From: Candidatus Planktophila sulfonica
GTDB taxonomy: Bacteria > Actinomycetota > Actinomycetes > Nanopelagicales > Nanopelagicaceae
Direction: 5' to 3'
DNA length: 64,000 nt
Assembly: GCF_002288065.1 (NCBI RefSeq)
Contig: NZ_CP016773.1
Span: 992,001-1,056,000 of the forward strand
In this document: one piece after another, positions 33,993 to 43,994 of the stretch
Layout of the letters: each line of letters opens with the position of its first letter
Position numbering within the stretch: position 1 is the first letter of the stretch
Notes under the pieces: model-generated
The model's input: the letters and a program-made list of their open reading frames with translations, nothing else
Told to the model about the DNA's origin: nothing
The model's database searches: none
Program-made: the position numbers and the translations under genes

Positions 33993-35564
33993 ATGAGCCC
34001 AGATCTGCACACTACAGCGGGAAAAATCGAAGACCTCCGCGAAAGAATTGATGAAGCTGTCCACGCTGGTTCTGCACGCGCAGAAGAGAGGCAGCATGCC
34101 AAGGGCAAGGGCACCGCTCGCGAACGTATTGAGATGCTCGTCGATGCAGATTCATTTACCGAAATTGATGAGTTCGCTCGTCACCGCGCCCAGAACTTCG
34201 GCATGGAGAAGAACCGACCTTACGGTGACGGTGTCATTATCGGAACCGCGACAGTAGATGGGCGACCAATCGCACTTTACTCACAGGACTTCACTGTTTT
34301 TGGTGGATCGCTTGGCGAGGTACATGCAGAGAAGATTGTAAAGATTGCCGAGTTTGCTCTGAAGTCAGGAATTCCACTGATTGGAATCAATGATTCAGGT
34401 GGAGCGCGTATTCAAGAAGGCGTGGCTTCACTCAACGGTTACGGACGAATCTTCCGCCTTAACACGCGTTCATCAGGTGTGATTCCCCAGATTTCTTTGA
34501 TCCTCGGGCCATGTGCCGGCGGCTCTGCATATTCACCTGCACTAACCGACTTCACCGTCATGGTGAAGGAAACATCCAACATGTTTATTACAGGTCCAGA
34601 TGTGATCAAGACTGTTACTGGCGAAGATGTTGGTATGGAAGAACTTGGTGGTGCATTCACACATAACACCAAATCTGGAAACGCTCATTACATGGCAGAT
34701 TCAGAGGCAGATGCGATTGATTATGTGAAGGCGCTGCTGTCATACCTTCCATCTAACAATATGGATGGATCTCCTGTCCTTCCTCCAACAGAGACCCTTG
34801 ATAAGAGCGCATCTGATACAGCGCTCAACACTTTGATTCCAGATAGCCCTAACCAGCCATACGATATGAAGAACTTGATTCAAGCTCTCGTAGATGAAGG
34901 CGAATTCCTTGAAGTTCATGCTCTCTATGCACCGAATATTGTTGTGGGATTTGCGCGCATCGAAGGTCAATCAGTTGGAATTATTGCCAACCAACCTTCA
35001 CAGCTTGCAGGCACGCTCGATATCAATTCATCTGAGAAAGCAGCGCGATTCTTACGCTTCTGCGATGCATTTAATATTCCAATCCTGACACTCGTTGACG
35101 TACCAGGATTTATGCCTGGTACAGAGCAAGAGTGGAACGGAATCATTCGTCGCGGAGCAAAGCTTCTTTACGCATATGCTGAAGCATCAGTTCCACTAGT
35201 CACCCTTATTACCCGTAAGGCTTACGGTGGAGCATTTATCGTGATGGGCTCTAAGTACCTTGGCAGCGATATCAACTTTGCTTGGCCTAGCGCTGAAATC
35301 GCGGTGATGGGCGCACAGGGTGCAGTCAATATTCTTTATCGTAAGGATTTAGCTGAGGCTAAAGATCAAGATGCGAAGCGCGCAGAATTGATTACTGAGT
35401 ACACCGAAAAGTTCTCCAATCCTTACCTCGCTGCAGAGCGCGGAACAATCGATAGCGTGATTGAACCTGAAGATTCACGCCAATACATCACGAAGGCATT
35501 CCGAACACTCAAGACAAAGCGCGATACCTTGCCAGCACGTAAACATGGAAATATTCCTCTATAA
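33993..35564 (+). CDS. accD: Acyl-CoA carboxylase carboxyltransferase (beta) subunit
   Basis: 523 residues from ATG 33993; the ATG at 33987 lies between the -10 box and the predicted start site. Crotonase-like halves: [17 protein letters not shown], then [12 protein letters not shown] and [11 protein letters not shown] in the N half, [13 protein letters not shown] for the acyl-CoA oxyanion hole, and [13 protein letters not shown] and [11 protein letters not shown] in the C half. It moves the carboxyl group from biotin to acetyl- or propionyl-CoA. The operon order accD-accE-maf-accA matches the propionyl/acetyl-CoA carboxylase of actinobacteria (AccD5 type). Confidence 0.93.
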   Translation: MSPDLHTTAGKIEDLRERIDEAVHAGSARAEERQHAKGKGTARERIEMLVDADSFTEIDEFARHRAQNFGMEKNRPYGDGVIIGTATVDGRPIALYSQDFTVFGGSLGEVHAEKIVKIAEFALKSGIPLIGINDSGGARIQEGVASLNGYGRIFRLNTRSSGVIPQISLILGPCAGGSAYSPALTDFTVMVKETSNMFITGPDVIKTVTGEDVGMEELGGAFTHNTKSGNAHYMADSEADAIDYVKALLSYLPSNNMDGSPVLPPTETLDKSASDTALNTLIPDSPNQPYDMKNLIQALVDEGEFLEVHALYAPNIVVGFARIEGQSVGIIANQPSQLAGTLDINSSEKAARFLRFCDAFNIPILTLVDVPGFMPGTEQEWNGIIRRGAKLLYAYAEASVPLVTLITRKAYGGAFIVMGSKYLGSDINFAWPSAEIAVMGAQGAVNILYRKDLAEAKDQDAKRAELITEYTEKFSNPYLAAERGTIDSVIEPEDSRQYITKAFRTLKTKRDTLPARKHGNIPL

Positions 35565-35566
35565 CG

Positions 35567-35749
35567 ATGAAATTCTCTGTTACAGCAGGCCATCCAACTC
35601 CTGAAGAGCTCGTTGCACTTCAAGCTGTTTTGGCCAACCACAAAGCCGTTGACATCAAGCCGGTAATTAAGCGAAGCGTCTTTGCGCTGCCACAACTGCG
35701 CCAACCACTTCCTCACCAAATTACCTTCGGCGCTCGAAAGCATCAGTAA
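35567..35749 (+). CDS. accE: Acyl-CoA carboxylase epsilon subunit
   Basis: 60 residues. The sequence starts with a strand and TPEELVALQAVLA, the conserved core of actinobacterial AccE (ACC_epsilon), between accD and maf. The epsilon subunit stabilises the alpha-beta complex and is specific to actinobacterial acyl-CoA carboxylases. It begins two bases after the accD stop and abuts maf with no gap. Confidence 0.88.
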   Translation: MKFSVTAGHPTPEELVALQAVLANHKAVDIKPVIKRSVFALPQLRQPLPHQITFGARKHQ

Positions 35750-36352
35750 ATGCCACGTATCGTCTTAGCATCGCAATCAACTTCTCGTCGTCGCTTACTG
35801 ACCGATGCTGGCCTGAAGCCAACAATCATCGTAAGCAATGTGGATGAAGAGACAGATTTCTTCAACGCAATGACTCCCGAAGATATGGTGATTGCTCTGG
35901 CGATTTCAAAGGCACACACAGTTCGCGAAATGATTGATTACCCAGCAATCATCATCGGCTGCGATTCAACATTTGATGTCGATGGAGTCTCATTCGGTAA
36001 ACCAGGTACGCCAGAAGTCGCCGTTAAGCGCGCTAAGAAAATTAGTGGCCGTACGGGTTTACTTCATACCGGACATTGCATTATCGATACTGAGCGCGGA
36101 ATTGAGATTGCAGATCGCGTCACCACGAAAGTCACCTTTACAGATATGACCGATGAAGAGATTACAGATTACGTAGCATCTGAAGAGCCACTTCACGTAG
36201 CTGGCGGTTTCACTCTCGATGGCTTTGGAAGCCCTTTTATTCCAGTAATCGAGGGCGATTACACCAATGTTGTGGGAATTTCGATGCCATTTCTTCGTAA
36301 CGCAATGAAGCAACTTGGATATTCTTGGCCTCAAGTGAAGGAGATGTCATGA
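35750..36352 (+). CDS. maf: Maf-like nucleoside triphosphate pyrophosphatase
   Basis: 200 residues. [15 protein letters not shown] at the N-terminus is the Maf substrate loop, [10 protein letters not shown] replaces the more usual ADTVV-type Asp segment, and [13 protein letters not shown] follows. Maf proteins hydrolyse non-canonical or selected nucleoside triphosphates to monophosphates. The ATG follows the accE stop directly. maf between acc genes is common in actinobacteria. Confidence 0.9.
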   Translation: MPRIVLASQSTSRRRLLTDAGLKPTIIVSNVDEETDFFNAMTPEDMVIALAISKAHTVREMIDYPAIIIGCDSTFDVDGVSFGKPGTPEVAVKRAKKISGRTGLLHTGHCIIDTERGIEIADRVTTKVTFTDMTDEEITDYVASEEPLHVAGGFTLDGFGSPFIPVIEGDYTNVVGISMPFLRNAMKQLGYSWPQVKEMS

Positions 36353-38067
36353 AGCGCGTTCTGATTGCTAACCGAGGAGAGATTGCTCTTCGCGTTATTC
36401 GCGCATGTAAAGACCATGGCCTCGAATCTATTGCGATGTATTCAGAAGAAGATCGCGATGCACTTCATGCAAAGAGTGCAGACTTTTCTTACTCACTCAA
36501 CGGAACTGTTGCCAAAGATACCTATCTCAATATTCCAAAGATCATCGCACTCGCTAAAGAATCTGGCGCGGATGCAGTTCACCCTGGTTATGGATTCCTC
36601 TCCGAGAACGCAGATTTTGCTCAAGCAGTAGTCGATGCCGGGCTCATCTGGATCGGTCCCCCACCCGCTGCCATTAGCGCGCTCGGCGATAAAGTTTCAG
36701 CTCGTCGTATTGCATCGGCTGCAGGCGCACCTCTTGTCGCAGGAACTAAAGACCCTGTTACAGGACATGAAGAAGTTCTCGCCTTTGCCAAAGAACATGG
36801 ACTACCCGTTGCAATCAAAGCTGCATTCGGCGGTGGAGGTCGCGGCCTCAAGGTTGCCCGCACCATGGAAGAAATTCCAGAACTTTATGCATCGGCTGTC
36901 CGTGAAGCGATTGCAGGTTTTGGGCGCGGTGAATGTTTCGTCGAACGTTATCTCGATAAGCCACGCCACGTAGAGACCCAAGTATTGGTCGACAAGCACG
37001 GACATGCAGTTGTTGTTTCAACTCGTGACTGCTCATTGCAGCGTCGCCACCAGAAGCTTGTTGAGGAAGCGCCAGCGCCATTCTTAACTGATGCCCAGAA
37101 CGAAGAGCTCTATCGCTCAAGTAAGGCGATCATGAAAGAAGCTGGCTATGTTGGCGCCGGCACTTGCGAATTTCTTGTCGGCCTCGACGGAACAATTTCG
37201 TTCCTTGAAGTAAATACCCGTCTTCAGGTAGAACACCCTGTCTCTGAAGAGGTAACAGGCATTGACCTTGTGCGCGAACAATTCCGCATCGCAATGGGTG
37301 AAAGCCTCGGTTTTGATGATCCTGTTGTGCGTGGCCACTCGATTGAATTCCGTATCAACGGTGAAGATCCTGGTCGCTCATTCTTACCTGCACCAGGTCG
37401 CATTACTTCGTGGAATATTCCAACCGGTCCGGGAGTCCGCGTAGATGCAGGTTTCCGTAACGGAGATGTCATCGGTGGAAACTTCGATTCACTTCTTGCA
37501 AAGCTCATCGTTACAGGTGCAACTCGCGAACAAGCTATCCAACGCGCACGTCGCGCTCTCGCTGAATTTGAAGTAGGTGGACTCGCTACTGCACTCCCCT
37601 TCCACCGCGCCATCCTGGAAGATCCTGCTTACACAGATGTGTTCAAGGTCTATACAAGTTATATCGAGAATGAATTTAAGAACGATATTCCTGCCTTTGA
37701 ATCTGCGGCCGCTGAGATTCAGACTCGCGTCGCTGCTGAAAAGCTTGTCGCTGAAGTCAATGGAAAGCGCTTTGAAATTCTCGTCCATGCACCAGAACCT
37801 GTTGTAAAGCGCCATCGCGCAAAGCAATCATCCGGTGGTGGCTCATCTGGAACTGGCCTTGCCAGCCCGATGCAAGGAACTGTTGTAAAGATTGCTGTCG
37901 AAGAAGGACAGAGCGTTGAAGCAGGAGATCTCATCATCGTTCTTGAAGCGATGAAGATGGAACAACCTCTCAACGCCCATAAGTCAGGTGTGATTAAGAA
38001 CCTAAAAGCTGTAATTGGTGAGACCGTGGCCAGCGGAACAGTTCTCTGTGACATTATTGAGGCATGA
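36349..38067 (+). CDS. accA: Acyl-CoA carboxylase alpha subunit (biotin carboxylase plus BCCP)
   Basis: 572 residues from ATG 36349, overlapping the maf stop (ATGA). Biotin carboxylase: [18 protein letters not shown] at the start, [14 protein letters not shown], the ATP-grasp glycine loop [13 protein letters not shown], and [19 protein letters not shown] basic/Gly-Ser linker leads to the C-terminal BCCP domain with the biotinyl lysine in EAMKMEQ (about residue 537). It carboxylates its own biotin with ATP and bicarbonate. Works with AccD and AccE in this operon and is the target of BirA. Confidence 0.94.
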   Translation: MKRVLIANRGEIALRVIRACKDHGLESIAMYSEEDRDALHAKSADFSYSLNGTVAKDTYLNIPKIIALAKESGADAVHPGYGFLSENADFAQAVVDAGLIWIGPPPAAISALGDKVSARRIASAAGAPLVAGTKDPVTGHEEVLAFAKEHGLPVAIKAAFGGGGRGLKVARTMEEIPELYASAVREAIAGFGRGECFVERYLDKPRHVETQVLVDKHGHAVVVSTRDCSLQRRHQKLVEEAPAPFLTDAQNEELYRSSKAIMKEAGYVGAGTCEFLVGLDGTISFLEVNTRLQVEHPVSEEVTGIDLVREQFRIAMGESLGFDDPVVRGHSIEFRINGEDPGRSFLPAPGRITSWNIPTGPGVRVDAGFRNGDVIGGNFDSLLAKLIVTGATREQAIQRARRALAEFEVGGLATALPFHRAILEDPAYTDVFKVYTSYIENEFKNDIPAFESAAAEIQTRVAAEKLVAEVNGKRFEILVHAPEPVVKRHRAKQSSGGGSSGTGLASPMQGTVVKIAVEEGQSVEAGDLIIVLEAMKMEQPLNAHKSGVIKNLKAVIGETVASGTVLCDIIEA

Positions 38068-38894
38068 CCTCAACTGAACTTCTCTACTCAGATCCATTAG
38101 CTGCCGCTACTAAGGCAGCTGCAGAAATCGCAGAACGCACAGGCGTCGCATCTCACGATGTCGCACTTGTTATGGGTTCAGGGTGGGTAACAGCTGCAGA
38201 TGCGCTCGGTGCACCTGCCTATGAGTGCGATGCACATGAGATCACCGGCTTCTTTGCACCAGCAGTTGAAGGTCACTCAGGAAAAGTTCGCTCTTACGAA
38301 ATCGTCGAAAATGGCAAGACAATTCGCGCACTTGTCTTCTTAGGTCGCACCCACCTATATGAAGGTAAGGGCATGGAACCTGTAGTGCACGGAGTCCGTA
38401 CAGCAGTGAAGGCAGGCTGCAAGGTAGTCATCCTCACCAATGCATGTGGTGGCATCAATACTTCATACAAGGTTGGTCAGCCCGTCATTATTCGTGATCA
38501 CATCTCACTTACAGCAGCATCACCACTATCAGGTGCAACATTTATCGATCTGACAGATCTTTATAGCAAGCGCATCCGCGAGATTGTGAAGAAGGAAGAT
38601 TCTTCTCTTGCCGAAGGCGTTTATGTCCACTGGCGCGGGCCAACTTATGAAACTCCAGCTGAAATTCTGATGATGCGCACTATGGGCGCTGATCTGGTTG
38701 GCATGTCAACGGTTCCTGAAGCAATTGCAGCGCATGCTCTTGGCGCTGAAGTTCTCGGCATCTCACTTGTTACTAATGCTGCGGCAGGCGTTACAGGAGA
38801 AAAGTTAAACCACGAAGAAGTAATTGCTGCCGGCAAGGCTGCTGCTGATCGCATGGGCACTTTGCTCAAGAACACTATTCCTAAACTCGTCTAA
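38064..38894 (+). CDS. Purine nucleoside phosphorylase
   Basis: 276 residues of the trimeric PNP class. [14 protein letters not shown] contains the phosphate-binding Ser, [11 protein letters not shown] and TNACGGIN are catalytic segments, and [14 protein letters not shown] and SLVTNAAAG mark the purine site (Asn). It splits inosine, guanosine and deoxy forms to base plus (deoxy)ribose 1-phosphate. The ATG overlaps the accA stop (ATGA). The pairing with a phosphohexomutase next, and with deoC, add, deoA and cdd nearby, is as in mycobacteria. Confidence 0.93.
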   Translation: MTSTELLYSDPLAAATKAAAEIAERTGVASHDVALVMGSGWVTAADALGAPAYECDAHEITGFFAPAVEGHSGKVRSYEIVENGKTIRALVFLGRTHLYEGKGMEPVVHGVRTAVKAGCKVVILTNACGGINTSYKVGQPVIIRDHISLTAASPLSGATFIDLTDLYSKRIREIVKKEDSSLAEGVYVHWRGPTYETPAEILMMRTMGADLVGMSTVPEAIAAHALGAEVLGISLVTNAAAGVTGEKLNHEEVIAAGKAAADRMGTLLKNTIPKLV

Positions 38895-38900
38895 CGAGAT

Positions 38901-38906
38901 TAGCCT
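38901..38906 (+). promoter_or_regulatory. -10 box TAGCCT for the phosphohexomutase, leaderless
   Basis: TAGCCT is followed by six bases (TAAGCC) and the ATG at 38913, inside the 18-bp gap after the PNP gene. Confidence 0.6.
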
Positions 38907-38912
38907 TAAGCC

Positions 38913-40532
38913 ATGAACAGCACTCTGCGCGCCGAAGTTGAAGCTTGGATTGCTGACGACCCAGATCCAAAGACTGCAGCCGAGCTACAAACCCTGCTCG
39001 ATGCAGGCGATGAAGTAACACTTAAGAAATACTTCAATGGCTTTCTCCAATTTGGAACTGCTGGTCTTCGTGGTCCGATAGGTCCTGGACCTTCTTGTAT
39101 GAATCGCGCTGTTGTGGGCCGTGCAGCAGCTGGTATCGCTTCTTATATGCAAAAGCGCGGAATGACCAAGGTCGTCATTGGCAGAGATGCTCGTTATGGC
39201 TCTGAGGATTACACATTTGAAACGGCTGAAATTATGAGTGGTGCCGGAATGGATGTGTACATACTTCCCCGCCCGCTACCCACTCCGGTACTCGCCTTTG
39301 CAACTTCTTATCTTGCTTGCGATATCGGAATTATGGTGACGGCAAGCCATAATCCACCGCAAGATAATGGTTACAAGGTTTATGTAGGACCTGAAGCTGA
39401 TGGAGTTAAGTACGCATCATCACAGATTATTAATCCAACAGATGGCTTTATTGCAGCTGATATAGATGCAGTGACATCGCTGAGGTCACTCCCCCGTGGC
39501 AGCAAGTGGACTATCTTGGATGAAGAAGTATTAAATGAATATGTAAAGCGCACCAGCGCACTTGCTCCACGTCCTGGCGATCTCAAAGTTGTTTATACAG
39601 CGATGCACGGAGTTGGCACAGAGACAGCGCAACTTGTCTTTAACAAAGCCGGCTTCTCATCTCTGATAACTGTCGATGAACAGTGCACTCCAGATCCTGA
39701 TTTTCCTACCGTTGCATTTCCTAACCCCGAAGAACCTGGCGCCATTGACCTTGCTCTCAAAAAGGCTCGCGACTTCAACGCCGAAATAGTAATTGCCAAT
39801 GACCCTGACGCCGATCGATGCGCAGCTGCCATTAATGACCCTGTAGTCGGCTGGCGCATGCTGCGCGGAGATGAACTTGGCGTTGTGCTGGGTGAATGGA
39901 TTGCTCGCTCAAAACCTTCTGGAACATTTGGAAACTCAATCGTTTCCTCATCTGCTCTTCGCAAAATCAGCGGCCATTATGGAATCGATTTCCAGGAAGT
40001 ACTCACCGGCTTTAAATGGTTGGCCAAGATTGAAGAGCTCGCCTTCGGATATGAAGAAGCGATTGGATACGCCGTTGATTCAGATACCGTCAACGATAAA
40101 GATGGAATCTCCGCGGCAATATTCTTAGCGCAAGTTGCCATGGACCTGAAGCGAGATGGCTTAACAATTAGCGACTTACTCAATCAAGTGTGGGAACGCC
40201 ATGGTTTCCACGGCACCGAGCAGATCTCTATTCGAGTCTCAGATATGTCTGCCATTACTCGATTGCTAGCAGGTCTTCGTCAGACTCCGCCTAAAGAAAT
40301 TGCAGGGCGTGCGGTGGAATCAATCGATGACTTAGCTGCACCGAAGGATGGTTTACCACCCACAGATGGGTTGCGTATCTGGCTCGCTGGCGGCATTCGC
40401 ATCATTGTTCGCCCATCAGGGACCGAAGCAAAGATGAAGTGCTACATCGAAGTGATTACTAAGACTTCAGGCGATTCCGAAGCGCTATTAAATGAACTGC
40501 GCGAACCTTTAAAGAAGTTCTTGGCAGGTTAA
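38913..40532 (+). CDS. Phosphohexomutase (phosphomanno/phosphoglucomutase, possibly phosphopentomutase)
   Basis: 539 residues, alpha-D-phosphohexomutase family. GTAGLRGPIGPGPSCMN at the start, the phosphoserine loop TASHNPPQDNGYKVY, the Mg site NDPDADRC, GYEEAIGY for sugar recognition and RPSGTEAKMKCYIE for phosphate binding are intact. It matches the PmmB/Rv3308 type that in mycobacteria lies beside PNP. That position suggests it may also convert ribose 1-phosphate from nucleosides to ribose 5-phosphate; members of this subgroup are known as phosphopentomutases. The last four bases overlap convergent deoC. Confidence 0.9.
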   Translation: MNSTLRAEVEAWIADDPDPKTAAELQTLLDAGDEVTLKKYFNGFLQFGTAGLRGPIGPGPSCMNRAVVGRAAAGIASYMQKRGMTKVVIGRDARYGSEDYTFETAEIMSGAGMDVYILPRPLPTPVLAFATSYLACDIGIMVTASHNPPQDNGYKVYVGPEADGVKYASSQIINPTDGFIAADIDAVTSLRSLPRGSKWTILDEEVLNEYVKRTSALAPRPGDLKVVYTAMHGVGTETAQLVFNKAGFSSLITVDEQCTPDPDFPTVAFPNPEEPGAIDLALKKARDFNAEIVIANDPDADRCAAAINDPVVGWRMLRGDELGVVLGEWIARSKPSGTFGNSIVSSSALRKISGHYGIDFQEVLTGFKWLAKIEELAFGYEEAIGYAVDSDTVNDKDGISAAIFLAQVAMDLKRDGLTISDLLNQVWERHGFHGTEQISIRVSDMSAITRLLAGLRQTPPKEIAGRAVESIDDLAAPKDGLPPTDGLRIWLAGGIRIIVRPSGTEAKMKCYIEVITKTSGDSEALLNELREPLKKFLAG

Positions 40533-41215
40533 GCGCCGAAGCGCTCAACAAATTCATCGAGCATTGCAGCTGTTCCGCTAGCGCCACTGCGCTTTACGCC
40601 GGCATCCATAAATGAAAGCAACATATCGAGTGACTTCACGCCGCCCGCACTCTTTACTTCAACCTTTGAAGAAACCGAAGCGCGCATCAGTTGTACATCT
40701 TCAAGGATGGCACCTGTTGGAGCAAAACCTGTAGATGTCTTTACGTAATCAGCACCGGCAGCTTCGCAGAGCTGGCAGGCTTTAACAATCTCTTCTTTGG
40801 TCAGGTATGCATTCTCGAGGATTACCTTTACTTGGTTGCCACTTGCCGCAGCAACGACCGCAGCAATTTCTTCACGGACTTCGTCATACATCCCTGACTT
40901 CATCCAACCAATATTGATTACGACATCGATTTCAGTGGCTCCATCGGCAACTACCTGCTTGGTTTCAAATACCTTGGTAGCAGTTGCCGAATTGCCGTGC
41001 GGGAAGCCGACGACAGTTCCGACGTGAACATCGCTTCCGCGCAAAATATCGGCGCAGAAAGCAACATCAGCTGGCTTACAGCAGACAGATGCAACGTCGT
41101 ACTTCATAGCGACTTCACATCCTGCCTTTACTTCATCGCGTGACATATCTGGACGCAAGAGTGCGTGATCAATTGTCTTAGCGACTTGGTGAAGGGTGTA
41201 CTTAGGATGTGCCAT
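40529..41215 (-). CDS. deoC: Deoxyribose-phosphate aldolase (DeoC)
   Basis: 228 residues, class I aldolase barrel. IDHALLRPDMSRDEVKAGC, VGFPHGNSATATKVFE, the Schiff-base lysine in DYVKTSTGFAPTGA and VKSAGGVKSLDML are the family motifs. It splits 2-deoxyribose 5-phosphate to glyceraldehyde 3-phosphate and acetaldehyde. Last gene of the nucleoside operon, three bases after add. Confidence 0.94.
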   Translation of the reverse strand: MAHPKYTLHQVAKTIDHALLRPDMSRDEVKAGCEVAMKYDVASVCCKPADVAFCADILRGSDVHVGTVVGFPHGNSATATKVFETKQVVADGATEIDVVINIGWMKSGMYDEVREEIAAVVAAASGNQVKVILENAYLTKEEIVKACQLCEAAGADYVKTSTGFAPTGAILEDVQLMRASVSSKVEVKSAGGVKSLDMLLSFMDAGVKRSGASGTAAMLDEFVERFGA

Positions 41216-41218
41216 TAC

Positions 41219-42313
41219 TTACTCCTCTGAAATCTTTGCATAGGCAGGTTTAACAACGCTTTCAATGATTGCTAAGCGCTCTTCAAATGGAATGAAGGCG
41301 CTCTTAAGAGCATTAATCGTTACGCGCTGAAGGTCTTGGAAAGTCCAATCGCATTGGTTAACCATCTCGGTCATTTCGCGTGACATTGATGTTGCTGACA
41401 TTAAGCGGTTATCGGTATTGATGGTGACACGGAAACGAAGCTTGGCCAGGCGAGCAAGAGGGTGGTGGGCAAATGAATCTGCCACTCCTGTCTGAATATT
41501 TGATGATGGGCACATCTCAAGTGGAACGCGGCGATCGCGGACATAGGAAGCAAGACGTCCTAAACGCGGTGGCGTGTGGTTGAAATCAATATCGTCAGTG
41601 ATGCGCACGCCGTGTCCCAAGCGTTCTGCGCCGCAGAGTTGAATTGCTTCCCAGATTGATGGCAGGCCATACGCCTCACCAGCGTGGATCGTGAAATGAG
41701 CATTTTCGCGGCGCAGATATTCAAAGGTATCGAGCTGATCGCTTGGTGGGAAACCATCTTCAGGGCCTGCGATATCGAAGCCGACAACGCCTTGGTCGCG
41801 ATACTTCACCGCAAGCTCTGCTACCTCTTGCGAAAGATTGTTCTGGCGCATTCCACAGAGAAGTGACATCACACGAATTGTGTTGCCCTCTGCCTTTGCT
41901 TCAGCTTCACCTGCACGGAAACCTTCGAGGATGGCTTCGATTGCCTGAGAAAGTGACATTCCTTTTTCAGTGATGAGTTCTGGTGCCATACGCACTTCGG
42001 CATAGACCACGCCATCGCGAGCAAGATCTACAGCACATTCACGCGCCACACGTACTACATCTTCTTTACGTTGCATGACCGCAACTGTGTGCGCAAATGT
42101 TTCGAGATAGAGAACGAGTGAACCTGAATCACATGAACTGCGGAACCATTCAGCGAGTTCAGCTGCGTCAGAGGTTGGAAGTTCGTGGCCAATCTCTTTG
42201 GCGATATCGATAATTGTTTGCGGGCGAAGTCCTCCATCAAGGTGATCATGTAAAAGTGCTTTTGGAAGTCGCTTTACTTGATCCGCTGTTGGCTTCTTTG
42301 TTAAGTCGCTCAT
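41219..42313 (-). CDS. add: Adenosine deaminase
   Basis: 364 residues, metal-dependent hydrolase barrel. [12 protein letters not shown] carries the first two zinc His, HAGEAYG the third, and HGVRI and TINTDNR further ligands. CHHS-like [13 protein letters not shown] is typical. It deaminates adenosine and deoxyadenosine to inosines, which the PNP at 38064 can use. Overlaps deoA (ATGA). Confidence 0.93.
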   Translation of the reverse strand: MSDLTKKPTADQVKRLPKALLHDHLDGGLRPQTIIDIAKEIGHELPTSDAAELAEWFRSSCDSGSLVLYLETFAHTVAVMQRKEDVVRVARECAVDLARDGVVYAEVRMAPELITEKGMSLSQAIEAILEGFRAGEAEAKAEGNTIRVMSLLCGMRQNNLSQEVAELAVKYRDQGVVGFDIAGPEDGFPPSDQLDTFEYLRRENAHFTIHAGEAYGLPSIWEAIQLCGAERLGHGVRITDDIDFNHTPPRLGRLASYVRDRRVPLEMCPSSNIQTGVADSFAHHPLARLAKLRFRVTINTDNRLMSATSMSREMTEMVNQCDWTFQDLQRVTINALKSAFIPFEERLAIIESVVKPAYAKISEE

Positions 42314-43599
42314 CCTTCAATTCTCTCTAACACTAGAGGTAGACGATTGACCGTTCCACCTTCAACTATTGTGACAGCGCCTTCAAGAATTTCGAGAGCG
42401 CGTTCAAATCGTGGGGCTTCATCTGTATGTAAGGTCATCAATGGTGACCCTGCAGTGATGTAATCGCCTGGCTTTGCGTGGAGTTCGATGCCGGCACCTG
42501 CTTGAACCTTTTCACCCTGCTTAGAACGTCCTGCACCTAAACGCCATGCGCTGACGCCGACCTTCATCGCATCCATCGTTGTAATGATTCCGCTATTTGC
42601 AGCCTTCACAACATGTTGTTCGCGCGCTACAGGAAGTGCAGCATCGGGATCTCCGCCCTGAGCACTGATCATGCGGCGCCAATGGTCCATTGCGCTGCCA
42701 TCTTTGAGCGCATCTGCTGGATCTTTTCCGACAATGCCGGCTGCATCAATCATTTCGCGAGCAAGAAGAATGGTTAACTCAACAACATCAGAAGGTCCGC
42801 CACCTGCAAGGACTTCAACGGATTCACGCACTTCTAGAGCATTACCTGCTGTGAGTCCGAGAGGAACATCCATTGCGGTAACGAGAGCGCGAGTCTTCAC
42901 GCCTGCATCTCTACCAAGTTGCACCATAGTGCGAGCAAGTTCTGATGCCTTTGCAGGATCTGACATAAATGCACCAGAGCCTGTCTTCACATCAAGAACG
43001 AGCGCTGAAGTTCCTTCGGCAATCTTCTTGCTCATGATCGAAGATGCAATCAGTGGAATCGCTTCAACGGTTGCAGTGACATCGCGAAGCGCGTAGAGCT
43101 TCTTATCTGCTGGCGCTAGCCCTGCACCCGCTGCGCAAATTACAGCGCCGGTGTCTTGCAAGACTTTGAGCATCTCATCGTTTGTCAGCGATGCGCGCCA
43201 ACCGGGAATGGATTCAAGTTTGTCGAGAGTTCCACCGGTATGTCCAAGCCCACGGCCAGAAAGTTGAGGAACTGCTCCGCCGCATGCTGCAACAAGTGGA
43301 GCAAGTGGAAGAGTGATCTTGTCACCGACACCGCCCGTTGAATGCTTATCTGCTGTTTTGCGATCGAGCTTCGACCAATCCATACGTTCGCCGCTATTGA
43401 TCATGGCGTTGGTCCAGCGAGAAATTTCTCGTGAATTCATTCCATTAAGAAGAATTGCCATGAGAAGTGCTGACATCTGTTCGTCGGCAACGACGCCACG
43501 TGTATAGGCGTCGATAATCCAATCAATTTGCGGATCTGTTAACTCATTGCGATCGCGCTTTGCTGCAATGATTTCTACGGCTGCAAATGGTTCAATCAT
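42310..43599 (-). CDS. deoA: Thymidine/pyrimidine-nucleoside phosphorylase
   Basis: 429 residues from ATG 43599, which overlaps the cdd stop (ATGA); an in-frame GTG or ATG further up lies inside cdd. [19 protein letters not shown] binds phosphate, [20 protein letters not shown] and TGSGAFMS are typical of the glycosyl-transferase family 3 nucleoside phosphorylases. Splits (deoxy)uridine or thymidine to base and sugar 1-phosphate. Confidence 0.93.
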   Translation of the reverse strand: MIEPFAAVEIIAAKRDRNELTDPQIDWIIDAYTRGVVADEQMSALLMAILLNGMNSREISRWTNAMINSGERMDWSKLDRKTADKHSTGGVGDKITLPLAPLVAACGGAVPQLSGRGLGHTGGTLDKLESIPGWRASLTNDEMLKVLQDTGAVICAAGAGLAPADKKLYALRDVTATVEAIPLIASSIMSKKIAEGTSALVLDVKTGSGAFMSDPAKASELARTMVQLGRDAGVKTRALVTAMDVPLGLTAGNALEVRESVEVLAGGGPSDVVELTILLAREMIDAAGIVGKDPADALKDGSAMDHWRRMISAQGGDPDAALPVAREQHVVKAANSGIITTMDAMKVGVSAWRLGAGRSKQGEKVQAGAGIELHAKPGDYITAGSPLMTLHTDEAPRFERALEILEGAVTIVEGGTVNRLPLVLERIEG

Positions 43600-43994
43600 G
43601 AAAGGCGTTCGTTCATCTCTTCGGGACCAAATGCCCATGGAAGAAGGTCGCCCAGAGTTTTAATCCCTTCATTGGTATCCATTTGAAGCTTTGATCCACC
43701 GTGTTCTTGCAAGAGCTGGCGACAACGTCCACATGGCATCAAGGGATTTCCAGCAATATCTACGCAAGCAAAGGCGACCAAACGCCCGCCACCTGTAGCG
43801 ATGAGATTGGAAACTAATCCGCATTCGGCGCAGAGTGTAAGTCCGTAGCTAGCGTTTTCAACATTGCACCCTGTGATGATGCGACCATCATCAACGAGCG
43901 CTGCAACACCAACAGGGAACTTTGAATATGGCGCATACGCCTTCTTCATTGCACCGAGCGCTTCACTGCGCAGCAAATCCCAGTTGATCTCCAT
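43596..43994 (-). CDS. cdd: Cytidine deaminase
   Basis: 132 residues of the tetrameric type. NVENASYGLTLCAECGL carries the first zinc Cys and catalytic Glu (the Ala-Glu pair is shifted as in this family), and MPCGRCRQLLQE the other two zinc Cys. It deaminates cytidine and deoxycytidine to uridines, which feed DeoA. Starts within the permease stop (TAATG). Confidence 0.94.
   Translation of the reverse strand: MEINWDLLRSEALGAMKKAYAPYSKFPVGVAALVDDGRIITGCNVENASYGLTLCAECGLVSNLIATGGGRLVAFACVDIAGNPLMPCGRCRQLLQEHGGSKLQMDTNEGIKTLGDLLPWAFGPEEMNERLS

Noticed and set aside
33975-34097. Longer birA start at 34097
   Set aside because: It lies inside accD in antisense; GTG 33974 gives a full ligase and has a fitting -10 box.
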